From: Crocinitomicaceae bacterium
GTDB lineage: Bacteria; Bacteroidota; Bacteroidia; Flavobacteriales_D; Crocinitomicaceae
DNA: 64,000 nt
NCBI GenBank assembly: GCA_023957475.1
Contig: JAMLHA010000001.1
Coordinates: 413,562-477,561, forward strand
Direction of reading: 5' to 3'
Shown: positions 7,692 through 15,564 of the stretch, piece after piece
Numbering within the stretch: position 1 is the stretch's first letter
How the letters are laid out: every line of letters starts with the position of its first letter
The notes under the pieces: model-generated
The model's input: only the letters and a program-made list of their open reading frames with translations
Told to the model about the DNA's origin: nothing
Databases searched by the model: none
Made by a program: the position numbers and the translations under genes

Positions 7692-8674
7692 TGTATTCAA
7701 TGAATCATGACATAGTATTTAAAACAAATGGCAAGCGGTGGAAGTTGCAGCTATTGAGTTCGGTTGAGATAGTTTCTTCAGCTGAAAACTTGGTGGACAC
7801 AGCTGTTATTTTGTTGCCTGAAACGGTATTGAATAACGTGTTGAATATTGAAGACAAAGTACAACGAGGTTCTGAAGTAGTTATAAGACTAGGCTATGAC
7901 GGTAAGTTGAAACAAGAATTTGTCGGTTATGTTACTGAAGTAAATAACAAAAGTGGAGCATTGGAAATCAAATGCGAAGATGCGTTGTTTATTTTCAGAA
8001 AAGCAGTGAAAGACAAGGTTTTTAAACCTGCGCATGTAAAAACAGTGTTGGAATATCTCATTAGTGAAGTAGATAGTTCGTTTAGCTTAGAAATGGATGC
8101 AGATTATGGTATTACGTATGAAAAATACACCATTTATAAAGCTGAAGCGTATGATGTTTTGAAGAAAATACAAGAAGAGTTAAAAGCTAACATTTATTTT
8201 GACACAGCTAATAAAACGTTGCATTTTCATGCACCTTACAAAGGTTCTAAAGGAAAAGTAAAATATGATTTGTCTAAAAATGTTGAAAGTTCATCTTTGG
8301 AGTATAAAAAGGCACAAAATAGAAAATTAGAAGTAGTAATTGAGTCAACAGGTGTAGATGGTAAGATTACGGAGGTAAGTGTTGGCACACAAGGAGGTGA
8401 AAAAATCAACATGAAAGTTGGTTCGATGTCTAAAGATGACATGAAAAAGATTGCAGAATCTATGTTGGCCGAAAAAAATGCAGATAAATATGAAGGCTCT
8501 ATTGACACATGGTTAATTCCTTACGTAGAACCAACATATACTGCTTCGTTTAAGGATGATGATTACCCAGATAGAAATGGCAGTTATTACGTAACCTCGG
8601 TTACAACTTCCTTTTCAGATGCTGGAGGTAAAAGAACGGTGAATTTTGGAATTAAATTAAACGACAAGAAATGA
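7691..8674 (+). CDS. Phage baseplate hub protein (gp44/gpD-like)
   Basis: The 327-residue protein has the layout of late-control gpD / Mu gp44 hub proteins: an N-terminal beta domain with GSEVVIRLGYDGKLKQEFVGYVTEV (about residues 57-85), a middle region with a helix pair (YDVLKKIQEELKANIYF), and a C-terminal beta domain with SYYVTSVTTSF. The hub forms the bottom of the tube and receives the spike. Its start overlaps the previous stop (TGATG) and its stop overlaps the next start, placing it in the coupled baseplate block. An alternative start is the ATG three codons downstream (MNHD). Confidence 0.7.
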   Translation: MYSMNHDIVFKTNGKRWKLQLLSSVEIVSSAENLVDTAVILLPETVLNNVLNIEDKVQRGSEVVIRLGYDGKLKQEFVGYVTEVNNKSGALEIKCEDALFIFRKAVKDKVFKPAHVKTVLEYLISEVDSSFSLEMDADYGITYEKYTIYKAEAYDVLKKIQEELKANIYFDTANKTLHFHAPYKGSKGKVKYDLSKNVESSSLEYKKAQNRKLEVVIESTGVDGKITEVSVGTQGGEKINMKVGSMSKDDMKKIAESMLAEKNADKYEGSIDTWLIPYVEPTYTASFKDDDYPDRNGSYYVTSVTTSFSDAGGKRTVNFGIKLNDKK

Positions 8675-9177
8675 GTGGTAAGCTTTCAGATATAAAAAAC
8701 TCTTTGCGTGAGATAATGGGCGTTGGTTTTACAGCGCCTATATCTTGCGAGGTGGTGTCTGTTGAGGATAACTCATGCACGATAAAAATTGCTGGAGGAA
8801 TGGAGCTTCCAGATGTGCGATTGATGGCAACAATCAATAATGACACAGATGTGTTGCTTATAACGCCAAAAGTGGGAACAAAAGCTTTGGTTTGGAGTGT
8901 AACCGGAGACTTAAATGATTTGGTATTGTTAAAATGCGATCAGATTGATAACGTTCGTTACAAACAAGGTGATTTGGAATTTGAATTGGATTCTCAGTCA
9001 AAAAAAGTAACGATTAAAAACAATACCACTTCATTAGGTCAACTCATGCAAGATCTTCACGACATCATTACCAATTTGAAGGTGACCACTCCAGCAGGTC
9101 CATCTACTGGTGTGTTGCCAGATACAACTGCTTCATTATTGCAATTTAAAACAGATTTTAAACAACTTTTAAACTAG
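8671..9177 (+). CDS. Phage baseplate spike / gpV-like protein
   Basis: The 168-residue protein follows the hub gene with a 4-base overlap. It starts with a helix (LSDIKNSLREIM) and then an OB-fold-like beta region, including CEVVSVEDNSCTIKIAGG and TPKVGTKALVWSVTGDLNDLVLL, as in gpV/gp45 spike proteins. Residues about 110-125 (FELDSQSKKVTIKN) look like the start of a beta-helical stalk, and the C-terminus is helical. Spike proteins pierce the outer membrane. The stalk is short compared with gpV of P2, so another protein may complete the tip. Confidence 0.6.
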   Translation: MSGKLSDIKNSLREIMGVGFTAPISCEVVSVEDNSCTIKIAGGMELPDVRLMATINNDTDVLLITPKVGTKALVWSVTGDLNDLVLLKCDQIDNVRYKQGDLEFELDSQSKKVTIKNNTTSLGQLMQDLHDIITNLKVTTPAGPSTGVLPDTTASLLQFKTDFKQLLN

Positions 9178-9183
9178 ATTAAA

Positions 9184-9393
9184 ATGGCATTAAACAAAGC
9201 ACAATTAGCAACGGAGATAAAAAGCATTTTAGACGACATGGAAACACGTACTGAAGATGCTAAGTTAGAATTTGCCAATCGTTTGGCAGATGCTTTTGAT
9301 GCTTACGTGAAGCAAATGCAAATAACATACACAACAGGATTGGCAACTTCAACTGGTCCAGTAACTGGTGTGTTTAATTACGTATTATCATGA
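9184..9393 (+). CDS. Small phage tail-region protein of unknown function
   Basis: The 69-residue protein has an N-terminal helical region (ALNKAQLATEIKSILDDMETRTEDAKLEFANRLADAF in two helices) and a Gly/Thr-rich tail containing TSTGPVTGVFN. A similar segment (PAGPSTGVLPD) occurs near the end of the preceding spike-like gene, hinting at shared ancestry or a shared partner. Short proteins of this type sit beside spike genes in Bacteroidota phages. It overlaps the next gene by 4 bases. I do not recognise a function; a small baseplate or tip component is the simplest guess. Confidence 0.55.
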   Translation: MALNKAQLATEIKSILDDMETRTEDAKLEFANRLADAFDAYVKQMQITYTTGLATSTGPVTGVFNYVLS

Positions 9394-9731
9394 AAGGATA
9401 TGCTATACAATTGGAGCCATCATCAACACCCAAAGTGTTGCAGCCTGTTTATGCTGTTCATCGTGGAGCAGATGGGAAGATCAGACAAGGTTTGGTGGTT
9501 GGTTCTACGCAGGCACAAAACGAAGCATTGATATTAATGTCTAATCCGGGTGAGTATAAAAATGCGCCAAAAGTTGGCGTTGCATTGGAAAACGCACTAT
9601 TATCATCAACAGATGATTTGTTAGTATATCGACACAGAACACGCAAGAACTATCAGCAAGAAGGACTTGAAATTGAACAAATGGAGATGTATAACATAAG
9701 AAAAGCAAACATCAAAGCGAAGTACAGATGA
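9390..9731 (+). CDS. Baseplate wedge protein, gpW/gp25-like
   Basis: The 113-residue protein contains ALILMSNPGEYKNAPKVGVALENALLSS (about residues 46-73), which resembles the conserved start of the T4 gp25 / Mu gp46 fold (a RPGE...P.FGxGL-like motif), followed by a strand with LEIEQMEM. These wedge proteins join the sheath end to the baseplate. The order spike, wedge, then J-like protein agrees with Mu gp45-46-47, although here LysM and fibre-like genes intervene. Overlaps of 4 bases on both sides show translational coupling. Confidence 0.5.
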   Translation: MKGYAIQLEPSSTPKVLQPVYAVHRGADGKIRQGLVVGSTQAQNEALILMSNPGEYKNAPKVGVALENALLSSTDDLLVYRHRTRKNYQQEGLEIEQMEMYNIRKANIKAKYR

Positions 9732-10033
9732 AAGTAATAGTAAAACAAAACCAAAGCATTCAAGACATTGCATTGATGTACACAGGTGAGAGCACGAACA
9801 TCGTTGCTATTTTATTGGCTAATGGCAAAATAAACCAAGAAGTATTGGTTGGCGAAGAACTAACTATACCTCACAATTTGGTTTCACAACGTTTTGTTGA
9901 CTTTTACCGCTCATTTGGTACAGTTGTAGGTACAAGTGTGAGTGAAGTTGGAACATTAGAAGATCTACTTCTAGCAGATGATGAAGACAACTTCATTATA
10001 GACAACGAAGAATATTTCATATTAACAAATTAA
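9728..10033 (+). CDS. LysM-like tail protein (tail protein X-like)
   Basis: The first 55 residues of this 101-residue protein match a LysM pattern: QSIQDIALMYTG, then an Asn-Ile-containing helix (IVAILLANGKIN) and LVGEELTIP. LysM modules bind peptidoglycan, and in phage tails gpX-like proteins carry one near the tube tip. The C-terminal half (residues 60-101) is acidic with LEDLLLADDEDNFIIDNEEYF and has no fold I recognise. It overlaps the upstream wedge gene by 4 bases and is followed 3 bases later by the fibre-like gene. Confidence 0.65.
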   Translation: MKVIVKQNQSIQDIALMYTGESTNIVAILLANGKINQEVLVGEELTIPHNLVSQRFVDFYRSFGTVVGTSVSEVGTLEDLLLADDEDNFIIDNEEYFILTN

Positions 10034-10036
10034 GCT

Positions 10037-11014
10037 ATGGCAAGAAAACAGATATATCAATTTGATGAAAAGGTTTCATTAGAAGGCAACGAGCAAGTAT
10101 TGATACAAGCTACAACAGGTAAGGTGTATAAAACAACCGTTGACAAAATCAACCAAAAAGCACCGCTCAAAACATTCTACGGTCAAGAAATCAAAGGAGC
10201 AGGCGATTTGACTATTCCTGGATTAAAACCAGTGGCTACATCAGGAGCTTATGCAGATTTAACAGGTAAACCAACTGTTCCTTCAAAAACAAGTGATTTG
10301 ACGAATGATAGTGGGTTCATAGATGGTTTGAAAGTTGGTGTAACACCAATCACAGGAGGTGCTACAGGTGCAATTTTTTACGAAAAAGTAGATCATACTT
10401 TTGGGGAAATAATGGGGTTTCAATACGATGATTCAAACAAGACACTTAGCTACTTTGACGATGTGGTTAGTCCGGAGGCGGGGATGTTAGTGGGTAAGTT
10501 GGAAATTGTACCAGGTGTTTTTATTCCTTATAGTGGTTTTGTTGGGGGAAATAACCCAATGACAGATATGGGTATAGCGTACTTAGACGCAACTTTAACT
10601 GGGGCTGAAAAACAGATTGTTTTAGGAAAACAATCTGGAACAAGCATCACAATTTTAGATGAAGGTGTTAGATTATCCGCAGACCAAAGTGTTGATTTAT
10701 ACGCAGGCCAAGATGTCAACTTAAACACATACCAAAATGTTAGATTAATAGCAGATGAATACAAAAAAGGACTGTCATTATCTCAATACGGTTTTCAATT
10801 GATAAATATAGGTGATAGAGGTGAGAATAGTAGATTTCAATATATCATTACTGATGGAGTTACACCTGACCAGTTTGGGATTTTTGGAGCAAGTCCTGTT
10901 GATCAACAGCCTCTATCAATCGACCCATCAACTTTACCAACTTCAAATGACACGGAAACAACTGTGAAAGAAATAGCACAAGCGTTAATTAATTACGGAT
11001 TACTAACTTTATAA
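10037..11014 (+). CDS. Tail fibre-like protein
   Basis: The 325-residue protein has an N-terminal segment (MARKQIYQFDEKVSLEG...VLIQATTGKVYKTTVDKI) seen in virion-attached phage proteins. It then has the classic side-fibre motif ATSGAYADLTGKPTV followed by SKTSDLTNDSGF at about residues 74-103. The rest is beta-strand-rich with repeated Gly/Asp turns, as in trimeric fibre shafts. The C-terminal helix (KEIAQALINYGLLTL) is short. It is probably a distal fibre or receptor-binding accessory. It lies inside the baseplate block, before the J-like gene, rather than at the operon end. Confidence 0.6.
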   Translation: MARKQIYQFDEKVSLEGNEQVLIQATTGKVYKTTVDKINQKAPLKTFYGQEIKGAGDLTIPGLKPVATSGAYADLTGKPTVPSKTSDLTNDSGFIDGLKVGVTPITGGATGAIFYEKVDHTFGEIMGFQYDDSNKTLSYFDDVVSPEAGMLVGKLEIVPGVFIPYSGFVGGNNPMTDMGIAYLDATLTGAEKQIVLGKQSGTSITILDEGVRLSADQSVDLYAGQDVNLNTYQNVRLIADEYKKGLSLSQYGFQLINIGDRGENSRFQYIITDGVTPDQFGIFGASPVDQQPLSIDPSTLPTSNDTETTVKEIAQALINYGLLTL

Positions 11015-11026
11015 AAATAAATAGAA

Positions 11027-11353
11027 ATGAATAAATTAATCATTAAATCAACAGCAGAAAAGAAAATTTTCATTGAGAACACAACTATTGAATTAGAGAG
11101 TGTTTTTGTAAGATTGAACACCCAAAGTTATCCACAACCTAATTTGGTTGGGTTTTTGCCAGTAGTGTACCAAAACGAGGCAATGTTTAATTTGAGTGTT
11201 AAAAATCAGATTAAAACAAACCTTGATTTTACACCAACACAAGGAATAGGTTACGTGGTCGCAGAAGTTACAGAGCAAAATCAAATTGATATTTATTTAG
11301 CTGCAAAAGAATATTTTGAAGCTAAAGGTTATGAAGTGGAAATAGAAGACTAA
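11027..11353 (+). CDS. Small hypothetical phage protein
   Basis: The 108-residue protein is beta-rich in its first two thirds (MNKLIIKSTAEKKIFIENTTIELESVFVRLN) and ends in a helix plus acidic tail (YLAAKEYFEAKGYEVEIED). Its stop overlaps the start of the baseplate J-like gene (TAATG), so it is part of the same coupled block. I do not recognise a family. A fibre-associated or baseplate accessory role is possible from its position between a fibre-like gene and the J-like gene. Confidence 0.5.
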   Translation: MNKLIIKSTAEKKIFIENTTIELESVFVRLNTQSYPQPNLVGFLPVVYQNEAMFNLSVKNQIKTNLDFTPTQGIGYVVAEVTEQNQIDIYLAAKEYFEAKGYEVEIED

Positions 11354-12207
11354 TGGCACGAACAATAAGCGAAATACGAGAATCAATCAAGCAATCATTT
11401 GTTGCTAACGCAGAGCTTCAGGCAATCTATGGTATAAGTGGGGTAAACTCATTTGATGATGAGTTCTCTACTGTGTCGTTAGAGGCTCAATTTGTGGAGC
11501 AAATGGCCGTTACCAGTAAAATCATAGAGGATTTGCAAGATTTACACTTGAAAGAAGTCAATCAGCGCATTTCTGAAATGACTCCTGGTACTTTGTTTTG
11601 GTATCAAAAAACGGCATTGGATTTTCAAATGGGTTATACATTGGTGTGGAACAATGAGAAATTAACCTATGAGTATTATTCAATAGATGAAGCTGCTAGA
11701 ATTGTAAAGTTATGCGCTGTGAGTGAGGGCGCTGGTTTTTTAACAGTTAAATTAGCTAAACTTAGTTCAAGTGGTTTGCCTGAGAAGTTGGAACCATACC
11801 AATTAAATGCGTTTAAAAACTATTTTGAGAGCATTAAATATGCCGGTGTAATTGTCAATTACATATCTGATGATGCCGATAAAATAAGACTTAAATTGAA
11901 AGTGTATTATAATCCAAGTATATTGAATGCAGATGGATCATTGTTGACGGATTCAAGCAGATTTCCAGTTGTGGATGCTGTTAATGATTATTTACGTTTA
12001 ATGCCATTTAACGGTGTTTTTAACGTTACTTCATTAGTTGATTCATTACAACAAGTAGAAGGAGTTGTAAATCCATTGCTTGTCAGCGCAAGCGCACAAT
12101 ATGGTTTGCACCCATTTGCACCAGTTATTGATTATTATCGTTCAAATGCAGGTTATATCGTGCATGATGATGTTATACCATTAGATATTCAATACATCGC
12201 ATTATGA
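11353..12207 (+). CDS. Baseplate J-like protein (Mu gp47-like)
   Basis: The 284-residue protein begins with a helical region (MARTISEIRESIKQSFVAN...LQAIYG), then EFSTVSLEAQFVEQMAVTSKIIEDLQDLH. It continues with a mixed domain containing KIRLKLKVYYNPSILNADGSLL and a C-terminal beta domain (FNVTSLVDSLQQVEGVVNPLLV). That pattern, with VxDAVxxYL and the V(E)GV...P strand, is typical of J/gp47 wedge proteins. Similar Bacteroidota proteins are sometimes mislabelled as nucleotidyltransferases. It overlaps both neighbours. Confidence 0.6.
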   Translation: MARTISEIRESIKQSFVANAELQAIYGISGVNSFDDEFSTVSLEAQFVEQMAVTSKIIEDLQDLHLKEVNQRISEMTPGTLFWYQKTALDFQMGYTLVWNNEKLTYEYYSIDEAARIVKLCAVSEGAGFLTVKLAKLSSSGLPEKLEPYQLNAFKNYFESIKYAGVIVNYISDDADKIRLKLKVYYNPSILNADGSLLTDSSRFPVVDAVNDYLRLMPFNGVFNVTSLVDSLQQVEGVVNPLLVSASAQYGLHPFAPVIDYYRSNAGYIVHDDVIPLDIQYIAL

Positions 12208-12677
12208 TTTCAATAGACATACAACATATCATTGATAATACCACGCCTCCAAGATTAAGAAGTGCGCAATGGAACGAAACGATTAATGCGTTGCAATCAT
12301 TTCAGAAGAAGCTACTTAATGAGTTGTATCAGATTGAAGCTAAGAAGAAGTATGAAATGGCATTTACAGGTCAAGTGATATACTTAGAAAAGCTATTGAA
12401 TGATAAATTTAACAATAGTGGAACTGAAATATATATCACGGATAGAGTTATATCGTCACGGTTCTATTTGCACAACAAAAATGAAGCCAAGCCACCAGTG
12501 TATCTTTATAATCAATCAGAAGGTGAAGATCCATTGTATTTGTTTAACGATGTAGAATATCAACATGGCTTCATTATTCATGTTCCGAGCGGACTTGTTA
12601 CCAATTGGAATGAGTTCAAGTGGTGGGTAGATAAGTATAAGTTAAAGAGTAAAGAATATACAATTATTGAATATTAA
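12204..12677 (+). CDS. Tail protein, gpI/gp48-like position
   Basis: The 157-residue protein starts by overlapping the J-like gene (ATGA) and ends just before the last fibre gene. It has an N-terminal helical part (SAQWNETINALQSFQKKLLNELYQIEAKKKYE) and a C-terminal mixed domain with VYLYNQSEGEDPLYLFNDVEYQHGFIIHVP and paired Trp residues (FKWWVDKY). In Mu-like phages the gene after gp47 is gp48/gpI, which links the baseplate to fibres. The assignment is by position; similarity is not obvious by eye. Confidence 0.5.
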   Translation: MISIDIQHIIDNTTPPRLRSAQWNETINALQSFQKKLLNELYQIEAKKKYEMAFTGQVIYLEKLLNDKFNNSGTEIYITDRVISSRFYLHNKNEAKPPVYLYNQSEGEDPLYLFNDVEYQHGFIIHVPSGLVTNWNEFKWWVDKYKLKSKEYTIIEY

Positions 12678-12678
12678 T

Positions 12679-13476
12679 ATGAAAAAATTAAAAACAGACA
12701 TTGATGGCGGAATGCCAATCGTCTTAGATGACATCCGATTTATGTATGAATCGTTCGTTGATGTTGTTAATGCATTTGGTTCATTTTTTGAACAAACAGG
12801 AGCATTGGCCACTGTGCTGTCAGGTTTTGAAACCTCGGTATCTGGTTCGCCATTGGTTATAACAATTACACCGGCATGGATGGTGTATAACGGTGAAGTG
12901 TATTATTTCGAGGGTTATACAGGTCCTTTTGAGCCTCTTAATCTCCGATTTGTTGAAAAGAAAGTGTATCTTCCTGACGGCAATAAGAACTTTCTATTAA
13001 GTGGGCCACATGACACTTATGAAGTTAGATCATTAAAGATCATACACGCATCTCCAACATACTTATTCACAGTAGCGGACTTAAACCTAGCAAGCGAGTC
13101 GGTGTATGAAAAAATGAAAGTATGGAGAAGTGAAATGACTCAAATCGAATCCAAAACAGTGCTGGCACCTTCTCCATACGTAGGAACTTGGAGAATCGAT
13201 GCCAAGAAAGGGTTTGGAGGCGTTATTCATCTTCAAGGGCTTGGCCACACAACGGGTATTCCTGGCGCTGGTTTTCCGCTCACAACTTTACCAACAGATT
13301 TGCGCCCAAGTGAGAATTTGATTTTTATTTGCGAATCAAGTAGTGTTTATGGTAATGTTCCTGCAAGGGTTATGATTATGTCAACAGGAGAAGTTATATT
13401 AGTAGGTTTTACTGATGGCAACACCCCTTCAGAGGCGTTAATTAGTCTTAACCTTTCATATTATCGCACATCCTAG
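12679..13476 (+). CDS. Distal tail fibre / receptor-binding protein candidate
   Basis: This last gene of the late operon encodes 265 residues from the ATG at 12679, which directly follows the upstream stop; a TTG four codons earlier would overlap it. The N-terminal 120 residues are mixed and include ITITPAWMVYNGEVYYFEGYTG, a motif common in baseplate-attached fibre proteins. Residues about 170-265 form a separate Gly-rich beta domain (WRIDAKKGFGGVIHLQG, then LPTDLRPSENLIFICESSS and ARVMIMSTGEVIL) of a type found at fibre tips. Operon-end position and domain style suggest host recognition. A hairpin terminator follows 32 bases later. Confidence 0.6.
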   Translation: MKKLKTDIDGGMPIVLDDIRFMYESFVDVVNAFGSFFEQTGALATVLSGFETSVSGSPLVITITPAWMVYNGEVYYFEGYTGPFEPLNLRFVEKKVYLPDGNKNFLLSGPHDTYEVRSLKIIHASPTYLFTVADLNLASESVYEKMKVWRSEMTQIESKTVLAPSPYVGTWRIDAKKGFGGVIHLQGLGHTTGIPGAGFPLTTLPTDLRPSENLIFICESSSVYGNVPARVMIMSTGEVILVGFTDGNTPSEALISLNLSYYRTS

Positions 13477-13508
13477 TTATAATAGAGTTTAAATAATATT
13501 TAAAAATG

Positions 13509-13541
13509 AAAAAGCAGATTTGTGATAAGTCTGCTTTTTTT
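13509..13541 (+). terminator. Hairpin terminator ending the phage late operon
   Basis: AAAAAGCAGA (13509-13518) pairs with TCTGCTTTTT (13530-13539) around an 11-base loop, followed by more T. The A-run on the left arm would let it work in both directions. Confidence 0.8.
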
Positions 13542-13583
13542 GTACGATTTGCATTGGGAAATTGTACGGTTTGTATTTGCGAA
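13540..13583. repeat. Two tandem imperfect 22-bp repeats, candidate right-end transposase sites of the prophage
   Basis: Two adjacent 22-base units, 13540-13561 and 13562-13583, both begin TTGTACG and agree at 17 of 22 positions. They lie directly after the late-operon terminator. Mu-like phages carry adjacent transposase-binding sites of about 22 bp at their right end, so this may mark the end of the prophage. The second unit also reads as conserved-looking protein sequence of the following hydrolase, so the exact junction is unclear. Confidence 0.4.
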
Positions 13584-14154
13584 TATACCAACAGCTGATA
13601 AATTATTGGTTGTTTTGCATGGTTATAGTCAGTTGGCACGCTATTTTATTGAAAAATTCAATGATTTGGATGAAAGTTGGTACGTGGTAGCTCCAGAAGG
13701 CTTGCATCGGTTTTATAACGCCAGCCACAGTGGTAGAGTTGGAGCGTCTTGGATGACAAAAGAAGATCGGGAAACGGATATAGCAGATAATTTGGTTTGG
13801 ATGCAAGAATTAATGGGACATTTAACAACCAATCAATCGTACAAAGAAATTGTAATGCTTGGTTTTTCTCAAGGAGCAGCAACTGCGGCAAGGTATTTTT
13901 ATTCCGATCAAACAATTGTTAATAGGTTGATTGTTTGGGCTTCGGTTTTTCCTCCAGATATTGATCAAAAAAAGTTTTTTAGTAACGGAGATAAATCAAA
14001 AGGCAATTTTTTTGTTATTGGAAATACGGATGAATTTTTTGATGCTAAGCAACAAATTGAGGTAATTAATTTTTACAAAAGTCTTGGTTTTACTATAAAA
14101 AGGTTTGATGGAAAGCATGATATTTCAATAAAAACACTAAAAAATATTTTGTAA
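13540..14154 (+). CDS. Alpha/beta hydrolase, phospholipase/carboxylesterase family (start uncertain, possibly 5'-truncated)
   Basis: The protein has the core of small serine esterases (YpfH/carboxylesterase type): an oxyanion-loop HGYSQ, a nucleophile elbow GFSQG, an acidic residue in NTDEF and a terminal GKHD histidine. Numbered from an upstream GTG at 13522, these are Ser116, Asp170 and His199. No ATG start exists. GTG 13522 falls in the terminator loop; TTG 13540 or TTG 13549 would give a protein of near-normal length. The 5' end overlaps the tandem repeats at the prophage edge, so the original start may have been lost on phage insertion and replaced by phage-end sequence. The substrate is unknown. 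Confidence 0.7.
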   Translation: MYDLHWEIVRFVFANIPTADKLLVVLHGYSQLARYFIEKFNDLDESWYVVAPEGLHRFYNASHSGRVGASWMTKEDRETDIADNLVWMQELMGHLTTNQSYKEIVMLGFSQGAATAARYFYSDQTIVNRLIVWASVFPPDIDQKKFFSNGDKSKGNFFVIGNTDEFFDAKQQIEVINFYKSLGFTIKRFDGKHDISIKTLKNIL

Positions 14155-14162
14155 TTGAATTT

Positions 14163-14178
14163 TTGGCACGTTTTATGG
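14163..14178 (+). promoter_or_regulatory. Sigma-54-like promoter upstream of the LolA-like gene
   Basis: TTGGCACG at 14163-14170 matches the sigma-54 -24 element. The GG at 14165-14166 is followed after exactly 10 bases by GG at 14177-14178 where the consensus has GC. The predicted start would be near 14190, with the ATG at 14206. The imperfect -12 lowers confidence. Confidence 0.4.
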
Positions 14179-14205
14179 TGGTAAAAAAGAAAAGAAATAA
14201 ATAAA

Positions 14206-14847
14206 ATGAAACAGTTATTAACCATATTGATCGTTTTTATCGCACTAGTTGGCTTTTCGCAAAATGAAAGCGATGCCAAAGCAGATAAGATATTGCGTGA
14301 TTTTTCGTTGAAAGTGAACGGTAGTTCAACCGTGTATTTGGAGTTTTCGGCTAGCATAAAAAATGCAGGTGGGGCTACAGAAAACAATATTGGGAAAGGT
14401 TGGGCAAAAGCTGATAAGTACTATGCAACTTATGGTGAAATGACTCGTGTTTCAAATGGTAAGAAAATATGGACCATCATCAAAGAAGAAAAATCTATTT
14501 ATGTTTCTGATGAAGACGATAAGGAAACTTCCATCAATCCGAAACGAATGATGACTTTATGGGACAAAGATTATAAGAGTAAATACGACAAAGAATATAA
14601 GTTGGGCAACGATGCTGTTCACGTAATTAATTTGTACCCAAAAAATGTAAAATCATCAGAATACCATACCATTATTGTGTATATTGGCAAGACAGATAAT
14701 GAATTAAAGAAAGCTATTTTGAAAGGAAAAGATGGCACCACAATGACTTATACCATTACGAAATTGGAATTTAACGCGGATGCACCTGATTCAAAATTTA
14801 CATTTGATAAAACAAAATTTCCTGGCTATCAAATTATAGAGGATTAG
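14206..14847 (+). CDS. LolA-like outer-membrane lipoprotein carrier protein
   Basis: The 213-residue protein has a signal peptide (about residues 1-18, ending VGFSQ) and a LolA-type half-barrel pattern: ADKILRDFSLKV near residue 26, repeated strands carrying GKKIWTIIKEEKSIYVSD, then MTLWDKDYKSKYDKEY and a C-terminal FTFDKTKFPGYQIIED. LolA carries lipoproteins across the periplasm; Bacteroidota encode several LolA-like proteins. The 3' end overlaps the convergent PP-loop gene by 14 bases. A sigma-54-like -24 element lies upstream. Confidence 0.75.
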   Translation: MKQLLTILIVFIALVGFSQNESDAKADKILRDFSLKVNGSSTVYLEFSASIKNAGGATENNIGKGWAKADKYYATYGEMTRVSNGKKIWTIIKEEKSIYVSDEDDKETSINPKRMMTLWDKDYKSKYDKEYKLGNDAVHVINLYPKNVKSSEYHTIIVYIGKTDNELKKAILKGKDGTTMTYTITKLEFNADAPDSKFTFDKTKFPGYQIIED

Positions 14848-15547
14848 TTGGTTGTATTTCTGCTTGCCAATAGTCAAAGCTTTTCATTTCACCAGAGTCC
14901 ATTTTAAAGTCGTAGGTGATTTTGCTCACCTTGGTAATTTCGAAGTCAATTTTGGTTTTGAATAATTCTCCATCATAAGAAAACGTGTGGTATTCGCCAT
15001 TTTCACCACACAAATCAATGCCATCTGGTAGTAATTGAGGGAAATCTTTGTCTAGTTCTTTTCCAATAAATGTCTGATCAAGTTTGTCTGCTTGGGTTAC
15101 AATGATTTTTGTTTTAATTCCCGATTTTAGAAATTCAGCATAAATTTCTTCCGAAGTTTTTCCCCAAAGAGGTTCTACAACTTCTATTCCCAACGCATTG
15201 AGTTTACTCTCACGATACGATTTTACGTCAGCTAAAAAGATATCACCAAAAATAAAATGCGTTACACCCTGTTTTTTGAAATGTTTTACAGCTTCCGTCA
15301 TTCCTTTTTCATACGTTTTCGTGTTTTTAGAAAGAGGAACAGTATATAGCGGAATTCCAATTCTATCGGCTTGTTTTGATAGCAATTTTAGTGGTATAGA
15401 ATGAATGGATGAGGTTTGAGATGCGTAGTTGATAGTGGTCAGTAGAGCTACGACCTCAAATTTATTTTCTTGAAGTGTTTTTTGCAGTGCCAAAGCAGAA
15501 TCTTTTCCGCCGCTCCAATTAAATACTGCTTTTTTTCTTTCGGTCAT
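14834..15547 (-). CDS. PP-loop ATP pyrophosphatase, diphthine--ammonia ligase-like (DUF71)
   Basis: The 237-residue protein begins with a PP-loop SGGKDS at residues 12-17, the mark of N-type ATP pyrophosphatases. It also has the GDIFLADVKSYRE and EPLWGKTSEEIYAEFL segments and a LCGENGEYHTFSYDGELF motif near residue 180, all typical of the Dph6/DUF71 group. Eukaryotic members amidate diphthine; bacterial members have no eEF2 diphthamide, so the substrate here is unknown. It converges with the LolA-like gene and overlaps it by 14 bases. The ATG lies 17 bases downstream of the stop of the gene to its right, suggesting co-transcription. Confidence 0.8.
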   Translation of the reverse strand: MTERKKAVFNWSGGKDSALALQKTLQENKFEVVALLTTINYASQTSSIHSIPLKLLSKQADRIGIPLYTVPLSKNTKTYEKGMTEAVKHFKKQGVTHFIFGDIFLADVKSYRESKLNALGIEVVEPLWGKTSEEIYAEFLKSGIKTKIIVTQADKLDQTFIGKELDKDFPQLLPDGIDLCGENGEYHTFSYDGELFKTKIDFEITKVSKITYDFKMDSGEMKSFDYWQAEIQPTNPL

Positions 15548-15564
15548 GTTTACTGGTGGAAATG

